Notes: a model not told the origin generated them from the letters alone. 64,000 nucleotides of DNA from Cunninghamella blakesleeana (GCA_017871115.1 JAFCIZ010000010.1:800636-864635), one strand, 5' to 3'; shown: positions 35,871-48,827, counted from the stretch's first letter. Program-made: numbers and translations.

Positions 35871-36383
35871 TTCCTTATTTTAATAGCTGGGATTGTTTAA
35901 TAAAATTTACAAAAAGATTTTATATGTAGTTGGTATAAAAAAAAGTGGCACTATTTTTCAAGTATTTTTTTATTATAAAAAATATTTTCAACTGTTATTA
36001 TGTTATTTGTATAGTACGTTATAATTACTCCAATAAATATGCTTACATTGAATATCAATAGGTCATATATAATTAAAAAAAAGAGAATAATAAAAAAAAA
36101 TTAAAATTATACATATTGTACAAGTTACTTTTTATCTAATTAACATTAATATATTTACATATTGTATTCTATTGTAAAAGGGTGAATCTAATGACTCTTA
36201 AAAATAAAATTTTGCATCTACCTTTTTATTTTTAATGAATAAAAATAAATATGAATACATATATATTGGTAAATAAATAAAGAGAGTATTTTTAATATTT
36301 ATATTTATATTTGTGATAATGATAATACACTAAAAACAAAGTAAGACAAAAGAGTAAGAGTAAAAATAATAGTTTATAATATT

Positions 36384-36421
<38 letters not shown>

Positions 36422-36628
36422 ATAATTATTATGTGTATTATTAGTATTAGCAGATAAAAGGATACTAGAATATAAAAATAGTAAGTGAATGGTATATATA
36501 TATGGCTTTTTAAAGCGGTGGGAATAAAAATTAGGCTACGAAAATTAAATTGCTTTTCTTTTATCTAGAAGCTGATTATGCTGACTATTATTCATATCAT
36601 ATACATCAGGTAATGTATTTAATTATAA
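35547..36628. other. AT-rich intergenic region
   Basis: Contains a (TA)n tract near 35832-35870 and a T36 homopolymer at 36385-36420. A minus frame at 35519-35782 has no recognisable features beyond Lys/Phe bias. No gene is called. Confidence 0.4.
36385..36420. repeat. T36 homopolymer
   Basis: An uninterrupted run of 36 T bases, one of several very long homopolymers in this window. Confidence 0.95.
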
Positions 36629-37859
36629 TTAATACCTATCGTGTTCAAGAAGATAGCCACTGTTACTGGTGGAAGGTAAAGATGGATTAATTAACAAATC
36701 TCCTCCACTAGGATTTTCTGATACTACTGTAATTGTTTTTAGACTTTTACTTTGAAATGGCGTAGTAGTAGTTGAAGACGATGATGTTGGTGAAGTGACC
36801 CAGTTAATAGCAACGACATTAACCATCATATCTAGATCACAGCCTAATTGACATATCACCCCGCGCTCATAACCATGAAGAATAATGAAAAATAATACAT
36901 TCGTAAACGATGCAAATAATGCAATAATGGAAGCAATTAAGGATCTATAGGCTAACTTTGTTAAACGAGACTTTCGACGACGAACAATGGTTCTATTTTT
37001 ACTAATTTTAAAAAGTGGTTTAAGGAAGAGTGCAGTTAATAATAGATTAATGATCTAGAGCCAATATAATATAAAGAAAAAAAAAGTTAGTCTTTTTATT
37101 ATATATTATTACTATAATAATATTCAAGTTATTTAACTACATACAAAATCGTAAACCAGCATAATAGTTGCTATTAAAAATATGAGTATAATATAGCACG
37201 TTCCATCCGATGTTACTTCAATTTTACGATAATAAATCTAAATTATTAAGCAATTTGAATATATATAATTCAATCAAATTTTCTATAAAGCTTTTTTTTA
37301 TTTATTTATTTTTACCACTAAAAAACAATGTATTGAACTGTATGGAATAACAATTATAATAAGAAACCGATACATTTTACTATTCCAACGAGTTGTTTTA
37401 TCTACTTTAACTAGCCATACTCTTTCTACCAACCAAAAATAAATGATTGCTTTTGTAGATCCATAAAAAGCTGCACAAAGCCAGTCTTCTGCATTACATG
37501 ATGTAGGATTTGCTAGTAAAACAATAATAATAAAAATAAAAAAGTAAAATAAATTCCGGTAGATCAATTTTTTTAAAATATATTAGAATAAAATAAAATA
37601 AAATAATATTCATAACGTTACCATTGTTAGTTAATATGATAAAAGTACCACTTATTATATATGCCCATGAAAAAACAATAAGTAAAACAACTAATCCTTT
37701 TGCGTATGTTAAACCATGTACTTGAATATAATATGTTTTCATGCCAAAAAAGACACCCATTAAAGTTATTCCGATAGTAGTAACAAATAATGTTAATATT
37801 TCTATGTGATCAGGTTGTGGTGTAGAAATGTAATCTGGGTACTTTTCTTGGATAGACAT
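36629..37859 (-). CDS. Multi-pass (about seven-helix) membrane protein, unknown function
   Basis: Four exons, 37859-37622, 37512-37316, 37237-37145 and 37054-36629, close in frame to 317 residues. Hydrophobic segments include ILTLFVTTIGITLMGVFFG, GLVVLLIVFSWAYIISGTF, the WLCAAFYGSTKAIIYFWLV region, FLIIIVIPYSSIHCFLV, CYIILIFLIATIMLVYDF, IINLLLTALFLKPLF and LIASIIALFASFTNVLFFI. A basic loop KNRTIVRRRKSRLTK precedes the last strong helix. The C-terminal tail is Ser/Thr-rich and polar. About seven helices with a short N-terminus and polar tail recall a GPCR-like topology, but no receptor family motif is visible. Paired Cys residues near the loops could form disulfides. Donors GTAACG, GTAAAA and GTATGT are used. 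Confidence 0.75.
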
Positions 37860-40800
37860 TTATTATTATTATTATTGTTAACACCAAGAGTAAAAAATGA
37901 AGAATCTTTTAAAATAATAAGAAAGAGAAAGAGAAAAAAGAAATAACAAAAAACTATTTTTATACAAACTTATAATGCATAAATTTTCATTTCATTGGTA
38001 AAAAAAAAAAAAATGTTTCGGGTACACATTGATAATTATTACAATATTTTGCCCACTTCTAATTCTTTTAGAAGCTAAACTAAAGGTACGATATTTATTG
38101 TTATTATAATAGTAATAATAATAATAATAATAATAATTAAAATATATCCTCTTTAGAATAAATGATAGGTATTTACATTATAGTATAGAATTCTTATTTT
38201 TTGTAATGAATTTTTTTTATCTCTCTAAGCTTTAATAACACAAAAAGTACTGTAATTTTCTAATTACTTGCATATATTCTATACCATCTTTTTATTATTA
38301 TTACATTTTATTTGGATTTATATATTTGTGTTTGATATAATATAAAAATATAGTAATTTATTCATAATAGCTTTTATTTTTCCAAGGTAAAAGAAAAAAA
38401 AGAAAAAAAAAAGTTGGTAGTAAAAAAATTGTCAAAATTCGGAAAAATATAATCCGAAGTCGGAGTTTCCATATATTTATATATATCATTTTTTGACATA
38501 AAAAAAATGCTGGCCTATTTATTATCCATTATTTTTCTTCGTTTGTATTCATATATATTATTTTAGTATTACATATAAAAAATTACATTTAATTTGTAAT
38601 ATTTTTCTATTAAATATCCATTATATATTTAATACAAGTAGAGGTGAATGTTATAAAAAATAGATATAAAAAAAGTTATGGGATATGAATAAATAGTTGC
38701 TTAGAAAATCATATGAGTAATTTACTTTATTGACGATTCTCTATACTAGCATTAATATATATATATTAAATCTATATACTACATATTATTGAGTCTTTAA
38801 TAATTAAAAAAAAAAGTCAATAGAATATCATCTTTATTTTCAAAACACTGTGATTATTTTTATAAATAACATACATTCAATAATATATTTGATTTGATAG
38901 TATTATATGATAATAAACCCATATTCTGGTGATACCTGCATATAATAGCAAGTTAATGAAAATATAAACATATATAAAATTAATAGTATTTAATGATATG
39001 CATATTTTTCTTTTATTATTTAATTTTATATCATTGTTGTTGTATTTACCAAATTAAATGATACATAAAGATTGCTTTCGTATTGTAGAATAGATATTTG
39101 TTATGTTACTAATAATACATTGATATCGTTATTAATAAAATAATATATTTTGTTTGGTGTTTATATAGTTATTAATACTATTTTTTTATTTTGTTTTATT
39201 TTTATTAATCGAATATGAGAGCGATAATATCTTTTTTAAAAATATACATAACTGAATAAATTTAAAGTTATAAAAAAGTTAAAAAAACATATTTTCTAAC
39301 CCTGTTTGTAATGGCATATCAACATTTTAGATTATTCTTTAAAGCAATAAAACAAAGGTCAATATACTTTTACTGAATTTCAATTCTTCTTACACGCTAT
39401 TTATCATAAAACTTTGTAACTCGAATGCTCTTTCCAAAGATTTTTATAAAACGACTATTTTCTTTTTTATAATCTTTTATTTATTTTATTTAAATGCATT
39501 ATTAAGTATGCTTCTATATTAAATTTTTAATTTGAAGGTAAGAATATACCAAGAACCTAACTCTAAGAATACATTACTGAAAAAATGCTCTTTTTAGTTA
39601 ATAGTTTGAAAGAAAAAAAAAAATTCATAAACCACTTCACCCAAATAATATATGAAATAAAACAATTCTCATTTTTATTTTTATTTTTACTGAGTTTATC
39701 AAAATAAAAATTAAAAAAATAAAATAAAGACAAATACAATATAATAAAACTTTTTGGCTGGTCTTTATTCAATCATTCTAAACATATGTTATTTGAGCAA
39801 ATCTATGTGCAATGAATAATTTTGTCGAGGTTTAAAAGTTCAAATATATTTAATTTTTACGTTATTCTTCTCTCTCTCTCTTTTATTAGCCCAATTGAAA
39901 AGAAATTTAAACTTTATAAACAATACAATTCATCTATTTGAGGGCGTAAAACTATTTTAATTATAATCATTCTATCCACACTTTAGTACTGGAGTCTAAT
40001 AAAGGAAGATTAGAAATGATGGTAAACATAATGAAGAGAGATGACCAAAAGTAAAGCTGGACATTGCAATATAATTATTATAATTTTTATTTGAAAATTT
40101 ATAAAAAATAAACAAAAAATTAAAATATAAAGGTATAAAATGTGTAATAATCTGAAACTATCAGTCTCTGAGAAAATATTATTTGTTTTTATTATACGTT
40201 TACTAGCCTTATTTCTCTTCTTTGTTCCATTTTATATTTATTGTTATCTTTATTATTATATTATTATATTCTATCCATTTTACTTTAGTACACCATTTGT
40301 TTATCATATATATTTATATTAGTTGGCTATCTTAGAAAATAAATAAGCACGCGCTTTCTGAAAAAAAAATACTAAAATATCAAGCCATTCTTGAAAAAGT
40401 CGTGATTAATATTACTTACAAAGTTTAATCAAAACATATTCCAAGATATACTTCCAAAGATGTCAAGTTATGCTGCTGTAGGTTTTATAGGCGATAATTA
40501 GTGTATAAAAGGGATTAATTCTTTTATTTTTCATTCATTTTTAAAATCACAATCTATTAACAACACAAAACTTATTAAATATTTTTTAATTGAATTTGAT
40601 AAATCACTTCTAATTCTGTCTTTAATGTACCTGAAAGTTTATAAAAGTTGCTATATTAGGTAATTTTATTATTTTAATAGTATATTGATATCAATAAAAT
40701 AACATATTTTAATGTGTCAAGTACAACAACGAATGTTGAATGATGGCTAATATTTTATTTATAGAGTTAAATTATCTTGGAATAATACATGCACATTTAA

Positions 40801-41878
40801 TTTGGTCTTGCTTTGAAAGTATTGTTCTACTTGTAGTGCTAATTTAATACAATCCATTTATTTATAATATCCATAATAAATTTCAATTAAAATTTTTTTT
40901 CATTTACTTTAACTCATCACAAACATAAAAAAATACCCATACAATTGATATATACATGGATTGATCTTATAATATCTTTAATTTATTTAATATGATACGA
41001 TTTTAATCAAATGGAATCGAGAGTCATCATTTCATATTGGTTTATTGTTTATTGAATATTTAAAATACTTTTATAATAAAATACTAAATACCTTTTACCC
41101 AATATATAAAAATTCATTTATATATATTATCCAATTTATGCGCAATAAATAAAAATAAAGAAATATAAAAAAGAGTGTCAGTATTAAATTTTATCATATT
41201 TTCATTTTTAGTTACTATTATAACAATGATATTATTTTATTTAATTATTTTATTTGCAAACTTACCCAATGAGCCATTTATTAATATAGTCATATTGTTG
41301 GATTATTTTTATTTGGTATTCGTACTCTATTGTACTGATTATTTTAGTTTTGATACAACTACAGTATGTTTTGAAGGTATTGTAATGAATTAAGAATCGA
41401 TTATGCTGAGATATAATGTATTAAAGCTTTTTTTCATTTTTTTCAAATCAATGCAAAAAATTGTCATTCATTGATTATCGTCTTGGTTATTGATGATAAT
41501 TTGTTAGATATTTATTCAATAAATGAATTTTTCTTTGTTTCAACTATATATTATCCCCATTTTACAATAAACAGTGTTGTCGAATATTAAATTCTTTATT
41601 GGTGGTATAAGGATTTTATTATGAATCCATAGAAAATAATATATACATAATGTTGATATTAATATTACTATACTTAGATATATATTAGAAACCATTATAA
41701 TTCATGCTGATAAGACTATGTATGGAAGGTATTGAATTATTAAAAAACCTAATGTATAACAATAATAATTATATAAGTATCAGTATTACTAGTTTGTCGA
41801 TTAATATATATATATATATATCCATTTTTTAATTTATTACTTTTTAAATACTTGATTCCCAAAATCAACACTACTAAT
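37860..41878. other. 4-kb gene-poor AT-rich region
   Basis: No supported gene. A 32-codon minus ORF at 40857-40759 (MDCIKLALQVEQYFQSKTKL, then HVLFQDNLTL) is protein-like but short and could be a relic. A 60-codon plus ORF at 40140-40322 is hydrophobic and aromatic. A plus frame at 41175-41393 is membrane-like but lacks an ATG. (TAA)n and (TA)n tracts lie near 38110-38140 and 41800-41820. Confidence 0.4.
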
Positions 41879-42818
41879 TTATTCTCCAAACCAATCCTTT
41901 CTTTCTTGAACTAACATATCTTGCTGATGTATAAACCAGGAAGGTAAATCTTTAGGTAAAGTAACCAAATCCAAATCAAATAATTCTATAAATTGTTCAT
42001 TAACATATCTAGCTTTTGGTCCAGCAAATGATCGATACTATGTTTATATATATATAATTATTAAGGTTGATATGTTTAAGGTTTATCATTTTTTTAAAAA
42101 AAAATTTTTTTCCTTCCTTTTTATTTTATACTATTTTATTCTTTCATTTTTTTATTGTTACTATAAATTGCTTAACTTTATTTATATTTTCTTTTTATAC
42201 TTCATTAAATCGCGTTCCCCATTTTATTTATTTTACCTCTGTAACTATGGAACTAAAATTCCATCTTTCTAGTTTTCTTAAACAACCAACTAAAGTGCCA
42301 GTTTCATGTATTCCAGACGTACACATAATTAATATTGGGTGAGTTTGAACGTTAAGTATTAATTCTAATCCTTCCTTTATTAATTCTTCAGATATTGGTC
42401 TCCAAGTGCTAGGTTGTGTTGGTTTCCAAGTTGCCATCCCAAGTTGTATCTTTTTTATTTTTTAAAAAATACAAATAAAAAAAAAATGCATATTATAAAA
42501 TAATTGTCATTATTTTTTATCATCGTTTAATATATATCTTTAATTAGTTTTTTTTTTTTTTTTTTTTACAAGTTCAATATTATTTTCTTCGATTAAATTG
42601 ATAGTTAAACGATGAGGTATTTCAGGACTTAACATAACGATAGTTTTTATTCCAAATTGTTTAATAAAAGGAAAGTGAATTGGTTGCAGCATATCAGAAC
42701 GGTAAATCCCCGTCGCAACAATACCAAACTGTTCCGGAGGTGTATATAATATAGGTGAGGATGAAGTAGATACTGTTGTATTAGCTGCTGAAGTTGAAGT
42801 AGGTGTTGACAATTCCAT
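41879..42818 (-). CDS. Oca1/Siw14-family tyrosine-phosphatase-like protein, probable pseudophosphatase
   Basis: Exons 42818-42570, 42449-42237 and 42037-41879 give 206 residues. After a Ser/Thr-rich N-terminus the fold starts with PPEQFGIVATGIYRSDMLQP and IKTIVMLSPEIP. It continues with WRPISEELIKEGLELIL and the P-loop region IMCTSGIHETGTLVGCLRKL. The C-terminal YRSFAGPKARYVNEQFIELFD is characteristic of the fungal Oca1/Siw14 (DSP) group, which acts in stress and inositol-pyrophosphate or cell-cycle signalling. In the signature C-x5-R the nucleophile Cys126 is present but the Arg position holds Glu132, so phosphatase activity is doubtful. The residue before Cys is Met rather than His. A scaffold or regulatory role is a reasonable inference. 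Confidence 0.85.
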
Positions 42819-42913
42819 TGTTGAATAAAAAATAAAAAATAAAAAATAAAAAAAAAAAGGTAAAAGGGTATATAAAAAAAAATTTTATTTATAAAATAAA
42901 TTTTTAAAATCCG

Positions 42914-43915
42914 TCAGAGTGGCAATAATAAAGTTGTAGTAGAAGCATCATCAGATTGAGTAATAGAAGAATGCCTTGAATGTAGTAACATTGATTTTAT
43001 ATTATTAAAAGATATATCAATTATTAAATCATTATGATAAAATAGATGGTCTCCGTTATTGCTGTTACTATCATCACTATCATTGTCATCATCATAATCA
43101 TTATCATGATCACTTTCATTATGCACACTACTATCGTTATCTTGCATAGTTCCTCTTTCTCGACTATTTCTATCTCTATTTCTTCTTCTATTTCTTCTTC
43201 TTCTTCTTTCTCTATTATTATTGTTATTGTTATTTGATCTTGAAGTGGATGGTATCATTAAACGTAATTGACTAGCTCCTCCAAAAGCATGTGCAAGGGT
43301 TGGTGGCACTTGTAACGTATGAGTTATCATTGTATTATCATTAGTTTGATCTAATAGCTGTTGAGACACTTTAAAGGATATATATAATCGAATAATTTGA
43401 TAAGATACTATAAATAAGTCAAGTATAAACAATCGTAGTAAAGTTGGAGGATAATCTATTTAAAATAATTAAATAAAATAGAAGAATAAAAAAAGTAAGA
43501 ATTAAAGTATTACAGTTGTTATTTAGTAACTATGAATATGGATATCTACAAGAATTACTACTTACGATTCCCTATAAAATCAATAATAATACCAGGTTCG
43601 CCAATGACAGTACTAAAAAGATGTATACAAGTGCTTAATAAAAAGACAGTACATATAATGAGAAATATAACAAGGTACGATCGCTGTTGAAAAGTGTAAC
43701 TTGAAGATATTAATTGCTAGTATAATAAAAAATAAAAATTAAAAAACAAATAAAACTAAAAAATAGTTTGATGATATAATGTAATTTACCAGTTGTAAAC
43801 AAAAGCGTAATATTAATAATAAAAAACTTGCATCAAGAAAATAAGTATATACAATTAAACAATATAATAAATAATCAAAGGATTGTAATAACTCTCGTTT
43901 ACCACGTAGATTCAT
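42914..43915 (-). CDS. DUF1746-type membrane protein (Dsc E3 ligase subunit-like)
   Basis: Exons 43915-43790, 43716-43566 and 43455-42914 close in frame to 272 residues. The N-terminal KRELLQSFDYLLYCLIVYTYF, LDASFLLLILRFCLQL, the hydrophobic stretch YLVIFLIICTVFLL, then FIGNHYPPTLLRLFILDLFI form the hydrophobic core typical of fungal DUF1746 proteins. In fission yeast a DUF1746 protein is a subunit of the Golgi Dsc ubiquitin ligase. The C-terminal half is cytosolic-looking: an Asn run, an Arg-rich RERRRRRNRRRNRDR stretch and a strongly acidic Asp/Asn/Ser tract. The domain name rests on pattern recognition, and the Dsc role is an inference. The stop lies 95 bp from the start codon of the Oca-like gene. 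Confidence 0.72.
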
Positions 43916-44390
43916 GGCATACCCAAAATAAAAAATAAAATAAAAAATAAAAATGAAAGGTAGTAATTTTTTTAAAAAAAATAATTTTGCTCTGTATTTA
44001 TCTTTAAAACTCCACCTTTTTTCTTCCTTTTCACTTTTGAATAATATGAAAAATAAATTCTCTTTCTGTCTTTTTTTTTTTTTGAAAAAAGAAGAAAATG
44101 AATGAAATAAGAATAAATTACAAAAATAGTTATAAGGGCAAAAATATAATCATTCTACCCACAATTATAATAACTTTTGATGAAGTTTTTAATACAAAAT
44201 ATAAAAGTAAAAAAGAAACTGAGAGTCTTTACTTTGCGCAAATTGGAAAAAGCATTTTTATTTTTTTCAAGTAAAAACTCTTTTAAAATAAAATAAAATT
44301 ATAATAATAGTAAAAAAAAAAGTTTATTTATTTATAATGATAGAGAAAAATAAAAAGAATATATTTTATAATATAATATATAGATCATGC
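43916..44390. other. Intergenic region upstream of the DUF1746 gene
   Basis: 475 bp with A/T homopolymers. It presumably holds the promoter of the minus-strand DUF1746 gene and the 3' end of the minus-strand small membrane protein gene. No additional ORF is supported. Confidence 0.45.
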
Positions 44391-44630
44391 TTATTTATTT
44401 TTTGTTTCAGCACTAGCAACAGAATTAGTAGAACTATATTGACCAATAACGATATCATCCACATTAACAAGGAAATAAAGAATACCCATTATAACACAAT
44501 AGACAATGAGATTAACAATATTATTGTAAGGTGACCAATTACCAATAAAGATACCAGCAAATTTTAATATAAAGAATATGATAAAGACAAGTAAAAAAAC
44601 CATTTTTGCTTTAATTGTTATTTGAGCCAT
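44391..44630 (-). CDS. Small two-helix membrane protein, copy A
   Basis: A single exon of 79 residues. After TIKAKMVFLLVFIIFFILKF (helix 1) comes a conserved-looking GNWSPYNNIVNLIVYC, a second helix VIMGILYFLV and a VDDIVIGQYSST tail. It is clearly homologous to the protein encoded divergently at 45575-45799: the motifs TIK.K, GSW/GNWSPYN, YCVIMG.LY and DDIVI are shared. The conservation between diverged copies supports a real gene. The family is unknown to me. A role in an internal membrane is plausible because there is no cleavable signal. Confidence 0.7.
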   Translation of the reverse strand: MAQITIKAKMVFLLVFIIFFILKFAGIFIGNWSPYNNIVNLIVYCVIMGILYFLVNVDDIVIGQYSSTNSVASAETKNK

Positions 44631-45574
44631 TTTGATGCTAAATTTAATTTTGTTTTTGAAATAATAGATAATAAAAAAAAAAAGATTAAAATTTAAAAAA
44701 AAAATCTTTTTTATATTTTATTCAAATAAAAAAAATCCAGGACAATTTTTTTTTTGGAATACATGTATTGGATTTTTTTTTTTCTCTACGTGGCAAACTA
44801 ATCATTTAAAGATGTATTTTTATTAAAAAAAAAAAAAAAAAGAATATACGTGGTAAACTAACTAATTATTTACATAAACATGTTTATGCCTATTTTTATT
44901 ATTTTTGAACATACGTGGCAAAAAAGGAAATGATTACGTTGGAAAAAAAAAAATTCAAAATACAATTTTTAATTTTTATTGCAAATTATTTCTAATTTAT
45001 TGTATATACTTATTATAAGAATTAAATAGAGATATTCAATTCATTTATATATATTTTGTATCTATTATATTGCTAATATTTTTACAGTTTAATTTAATGA
45101 AGCATATTTAGAGTTTTTGATCTTTTTAAAAAAAAAATTTTTTATCTTTCTCCACAATGAGTGTAACATAAATATGTATGATTACCTTTTATAACCAAAA
45201 ATTAAAAAATAATTACCCTTTTTATTATTAATAAATCAATAATATAAATACTTTGACATGATATCATAGATTATTTTATAAATTTGTATAAAAATTATTG
45301 GAATCATATGTTTTTTTTATTAAAAAACAAAATATAGTAATTTTGGGATCTTGAAATAGCATTTACCGAGTAATGTTGTACAAAAATACTGTTTTTTTGA
45401 TTTCCCTATTTTTTAAAAAAAATTATAAAAATGGAAAAATAGATTTGTATATTTATTTTCTTTACTTTTATTTCTTTTAAACATTATAAATTTTTAATAG
45501 GTATAGATTATATATATATATATTTACCTATTTTAATATTTTACTCAACTTTACTTTTTTTTAGTAAAACAAAA
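44631..45574. other. Divergent promoter region between the small membrane protein paralogues
   Basis: 944 bp separate the two start codons, so both promoters lie here. ACGTGG-type hexamers recur near 44789, 44849 and 44914 (TACGTGGCAAACTAA, TACGTGGTAAACTAAC, TACGTGGCAAA), a possible shared regulatory repeat beside copy A. The rest is AT-rich. Confidence 0.45.
44788..44923. promoter_or_regulatory. Three spaced TACGTGG(C/T)AAA repeats
   Basis: TACGTGGCAAACTAA near 44789, TACGTGGTAAACTAAC near 44849 and TACGTGGCAAA near 44911 are spaced about 60 bp apart upstream of copy A. The ACGTG core is the kind bound by bZIP/bHLH factors. Function is inferred only from repetition and position. Confidence 0.4.
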
Positions 45575-45799
45575 ATGACACCATTGACAATCAAAGGAAA
45601 ATATGTCTTTTTATTCGTATTCTTCATATTCTATAAATTAAAGTCCATTGGTATCTCTATTGGCTCTTGGTCGCCTTATAATGATATTATTGATCTTATT
45701 GCTTACTGTGTTATAATGGGTAATCTCTATTTACTTATTGATTTTGATGATATAGTTATTAGTTATCATACCTCCACTGAAGCAAAAAAAATTAAATAA
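45575..45799 (+). CDS. Small two-helix membrane protein, copy B
   Basis: A single exon of 74 residues. TIKGKYVFLFVFFIFYKLKS is helix 1, ISIGSWSPYNDIIDLIAYC is the conserved connector, VIMGNLYLLIDF is helix 2 and DDIVISYHTSTEAKK is the tail. It lies in inverted orientation to copy A at 44391-44630, with start codons facing each other. Diverged residues alongside preserved motifs show both copies have been under constraint since duplication. Function is unknown. Confidence 0.7.
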   Translation: MTPLTIKGKYVFLFVFFIFYKLKSIGISIGSWSPYNDIIDLIAYCVIMGNLYLLIDFDDIVISYHTSTEAKKIK

Positions 45800-45994
45800 A
45801 TATAAAATACACTACATATGATTTTATATTTTATATTTTATCACTCCTTTCAACTTCTCTCTTTCTATTTATTAAATTATCTATTCATTTATACATTTAA
45901 AAAAAAATTAAAATAAATATGATTTTTAAAAATACATATAAAATTACATTTTTATTTAGTTATTATATATTATTGTTATTATTTTATTAATTAT

Positions 45995-48254
45995 TTAAAC
46001 ACTTAATGAATTAATGGATAAACCGCATAAATAAAATGGATTTATCCAATCATCATTGAAACTAATTTTAAGAGCATGAGCAAATTGATCTACTTCTGTC
46101 GCGAAAGTTTCAGTGGTATCTTTTACTGTCGATGAGCAATCAAGATTATATCTAGTTCCTTGCATTTGATTTGATGTTATTAATGTTGATTTACAGGGTA
46201 CCTAAAATAAAATAAATCATGGATCAAGAATAATTAATTTAAGTCATTTTTTATTTATATATTATCATATTTATATTTGCTTACCCAATCTGTCTGGTTT
46301 CTTAATAGAGAAAAGGTAAATGTACTTGAAGTGATGGTGCTCAATTCAAGATTTATATTGATAGATGCACTAGTAGGTAATTGATTCATCATTGTAACAA
46401 GTCCAAAATAATCATCTTTTTTAGGAGCTATATTAAAATCAAAAAAATAAAGTAAATAAAAGTATATATAAATATATGTTTTATAGTACAATTCATGTTT
46501 TTTTTTTTTTAAAAAAAAAAAAAAATGTCACTTACATTTAATTGTTTTCCAACAAGTAGAAGGATCGCCATCAACAGCTAAATGGTAATTATAATCTTTT
46601 AACCAACGATAATTACCAATAAAGTTTTCTTGAAATGTATTATTAAGTACTGTATCCCAATCTTTTGGTCCTGCATATTTTTCTCTATCAAAGGGCGGCA
46701 TATCAACTAAAGGCATTGCATCATTTAAATTTGTTATAAATAAACATTGATCATTCCAACAACTTGATTTGGTATCCCGTTGTCGCATAGGTGGCATTTC
46801 TTCTACTCTTTCTATATAATCCTTGGGTTGAGTTGTAGTATCACTTGCTAAAGCACGATGTAACCTTTTAATAGCGTCGTACTTTTTTTAAAAATAAATA
46901 AATATATGAATGAATATTAATAATAGTTAATACATTTACATTTAAAATTTTAGTTCATATATATATATATATCAATAAATATGTATTCGCTTACAATCAT
47001 TCTTCTTCTATCTCCTAAATGAGGCTGAACATTTATAACAGTATCTAATTGATTATTTAACAACCATGGATATTGATTCGCCCAAATAGCAAAATAAGCA
47101 TCTGCCTCTAATAATCGCACTTTTCCTAATCCACTTTTTCCTAATTGTGTTAAAAAATGTTGAACTTTCCATCTAGGAACAATAGCACCAAAGGATAAAT
47201 CTGCATAACCAGTATGCATATGAATATCTAAATGTGTAAAAATATAATAATACATATCAAGATAATATATAAATGAATAAACTAAAATGTGAATTATATG
47301 CATACCCATTTCTAATCTTATATGTTTAATTACCATCTTCATAAAATCGCCATTTTTGATGATCCATATACCTTGAGGGCGAAATATTAGCATGAATTAG
47401 AGCAGGGTATCTTAAAAAATTTAAATATAAAGTATCCAAATATATATTATGAGTTGTATCATCTTGAAAATAACAATAATCATTGGAAGCCATAGTTGAA
47501 CATATGGTATATCTTGATAATTGGTTTAATTTTTCACTTGATGAAGTTGCCGATATGATCACTCCCAATTTTGAAGCAAGATTCAGTATTGTCGCCTATT
47601 TTTTAAGAAAATAAATAAAAATAAAAATATAATAATAACAATAATAATAATAATAATAATAATAGCAATAGGTAAGCTTAATAAATATGTAAAGAAAGGA
47701 GAAATATATATATAATTATATATCGCATATTAACATCTATATATAGTGTATATGTAATACTTTACATCAATTTTAGGAGTTGCCATTTGATTATAAATAA
47801 ATATCTCATTGATAAAAGGATAATTTAGCAAGTGTTCTATCTCTTGATGTAAACGAAGATCATTGGTTGAAGCTTGTAATAAAACAGCACTTAATCTTGG
47901 TGTATTAAAAGTAGATGATTGGTGAAATAAATTAGGAGGAAATAAACTTTGCTTATATTTTTGCTTCTGTTGTGGTTGTTGCTGATTCATAATAGATGAA
48001 GGAATAGTTGGTAGATGATATTGTGGATCATCTAATAACATATCAATATAACCATCCCCATCAGCATCTATTCCAGCTTGTTTTTTTACGATCTTTTGGT
48101 TTGTTGAGAAAATATTCCCAAAACACAGATAAAACAATATAAAAATACAAATAAAAGTATAAACTTTACGCTGTAAAAGGAATTGTATATATTTTTGTAT
48201 TTTTTTAGAGGAAAAAGTCGATGATTTATGTTTACGATGACCAGATAAATCCAT
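45995..48254 (-). CDS. Type II membrane glycosyltransferase-like protein, six exons
   Basis: Exons 48254-47766, 47595-47334, 47227-46995, 46881-46536, 46427-46285 and 46201-45995 close to 559 residues. All donors are GTAA-type. A basic N-terminus precedes a single anchor (about residues 31-49, VYTFICIFILFYLCFG), then a Gln-rich stalk. The lumenal domain begins LSAVLLQASTNDLRLHQEIE and continues with NEIFIYNQM. YCYFQDD at about residues 203-209 looks like a metal-binding DxD-type motif of GT-A transferases. HTGYADLSFGAIVPR and LLEADAYFAIWANQYPWLL follow. It is probably a Golgi sugar transferase; the linkage is unknown. Cys residues in the C-terminal region could form disulfides. Confidence 0.7.
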
Positions 48255-48792
48255 TTTTCTTTATTTATTTTGAAGGTGTATATAATTATATATAAATATA
48301 TATAAATATATATATATATATATTATATATATTAAAAAAAAGGAAAAAAAAAAATTGAAAAGTGAAACAAAAAAAAAAAAAATGAAAAATGAAAAATGAA
48401 ATTTAATTCTTCTAAAAAATTAAAATCCAGCAAAAATTTACATGTTATTTTTTAAAAGAGCCAGTTTATATTTGACGTATGTATCACGAAAGCTTCATAG
48501 CCTTTATTATAAAGGATATTTAATTTTTATTAAATAGAACTATTTTATTTGTATAAAAATAAATCCAATATAATATAAAAATAAAACTAGTACAATATAA
48601 AAATGATGTCAATATACTATTTTTCATTATAATTACTATTCCCAAGCTGTTGTTTTTTTAATTTATTTTAAAAGATGGTTTATGAAAAAATAGAAAATAA
48701 AAATTGTGATAAAAATACGAGATAATAATTTAAAAATTTAAAAATAAATAATGACTATAAACAATTAAGTTAAAAGAAATAAAAATAGAGCG

Positions 48793-48827
<35 letters not shown>

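Noticed and set aside
41175..41393. 72-codon membrane-like frame
   Set aside because: No ATG start, no splice context and an Ile/Phe/Leu-rich composition expected from T-rich DNA.
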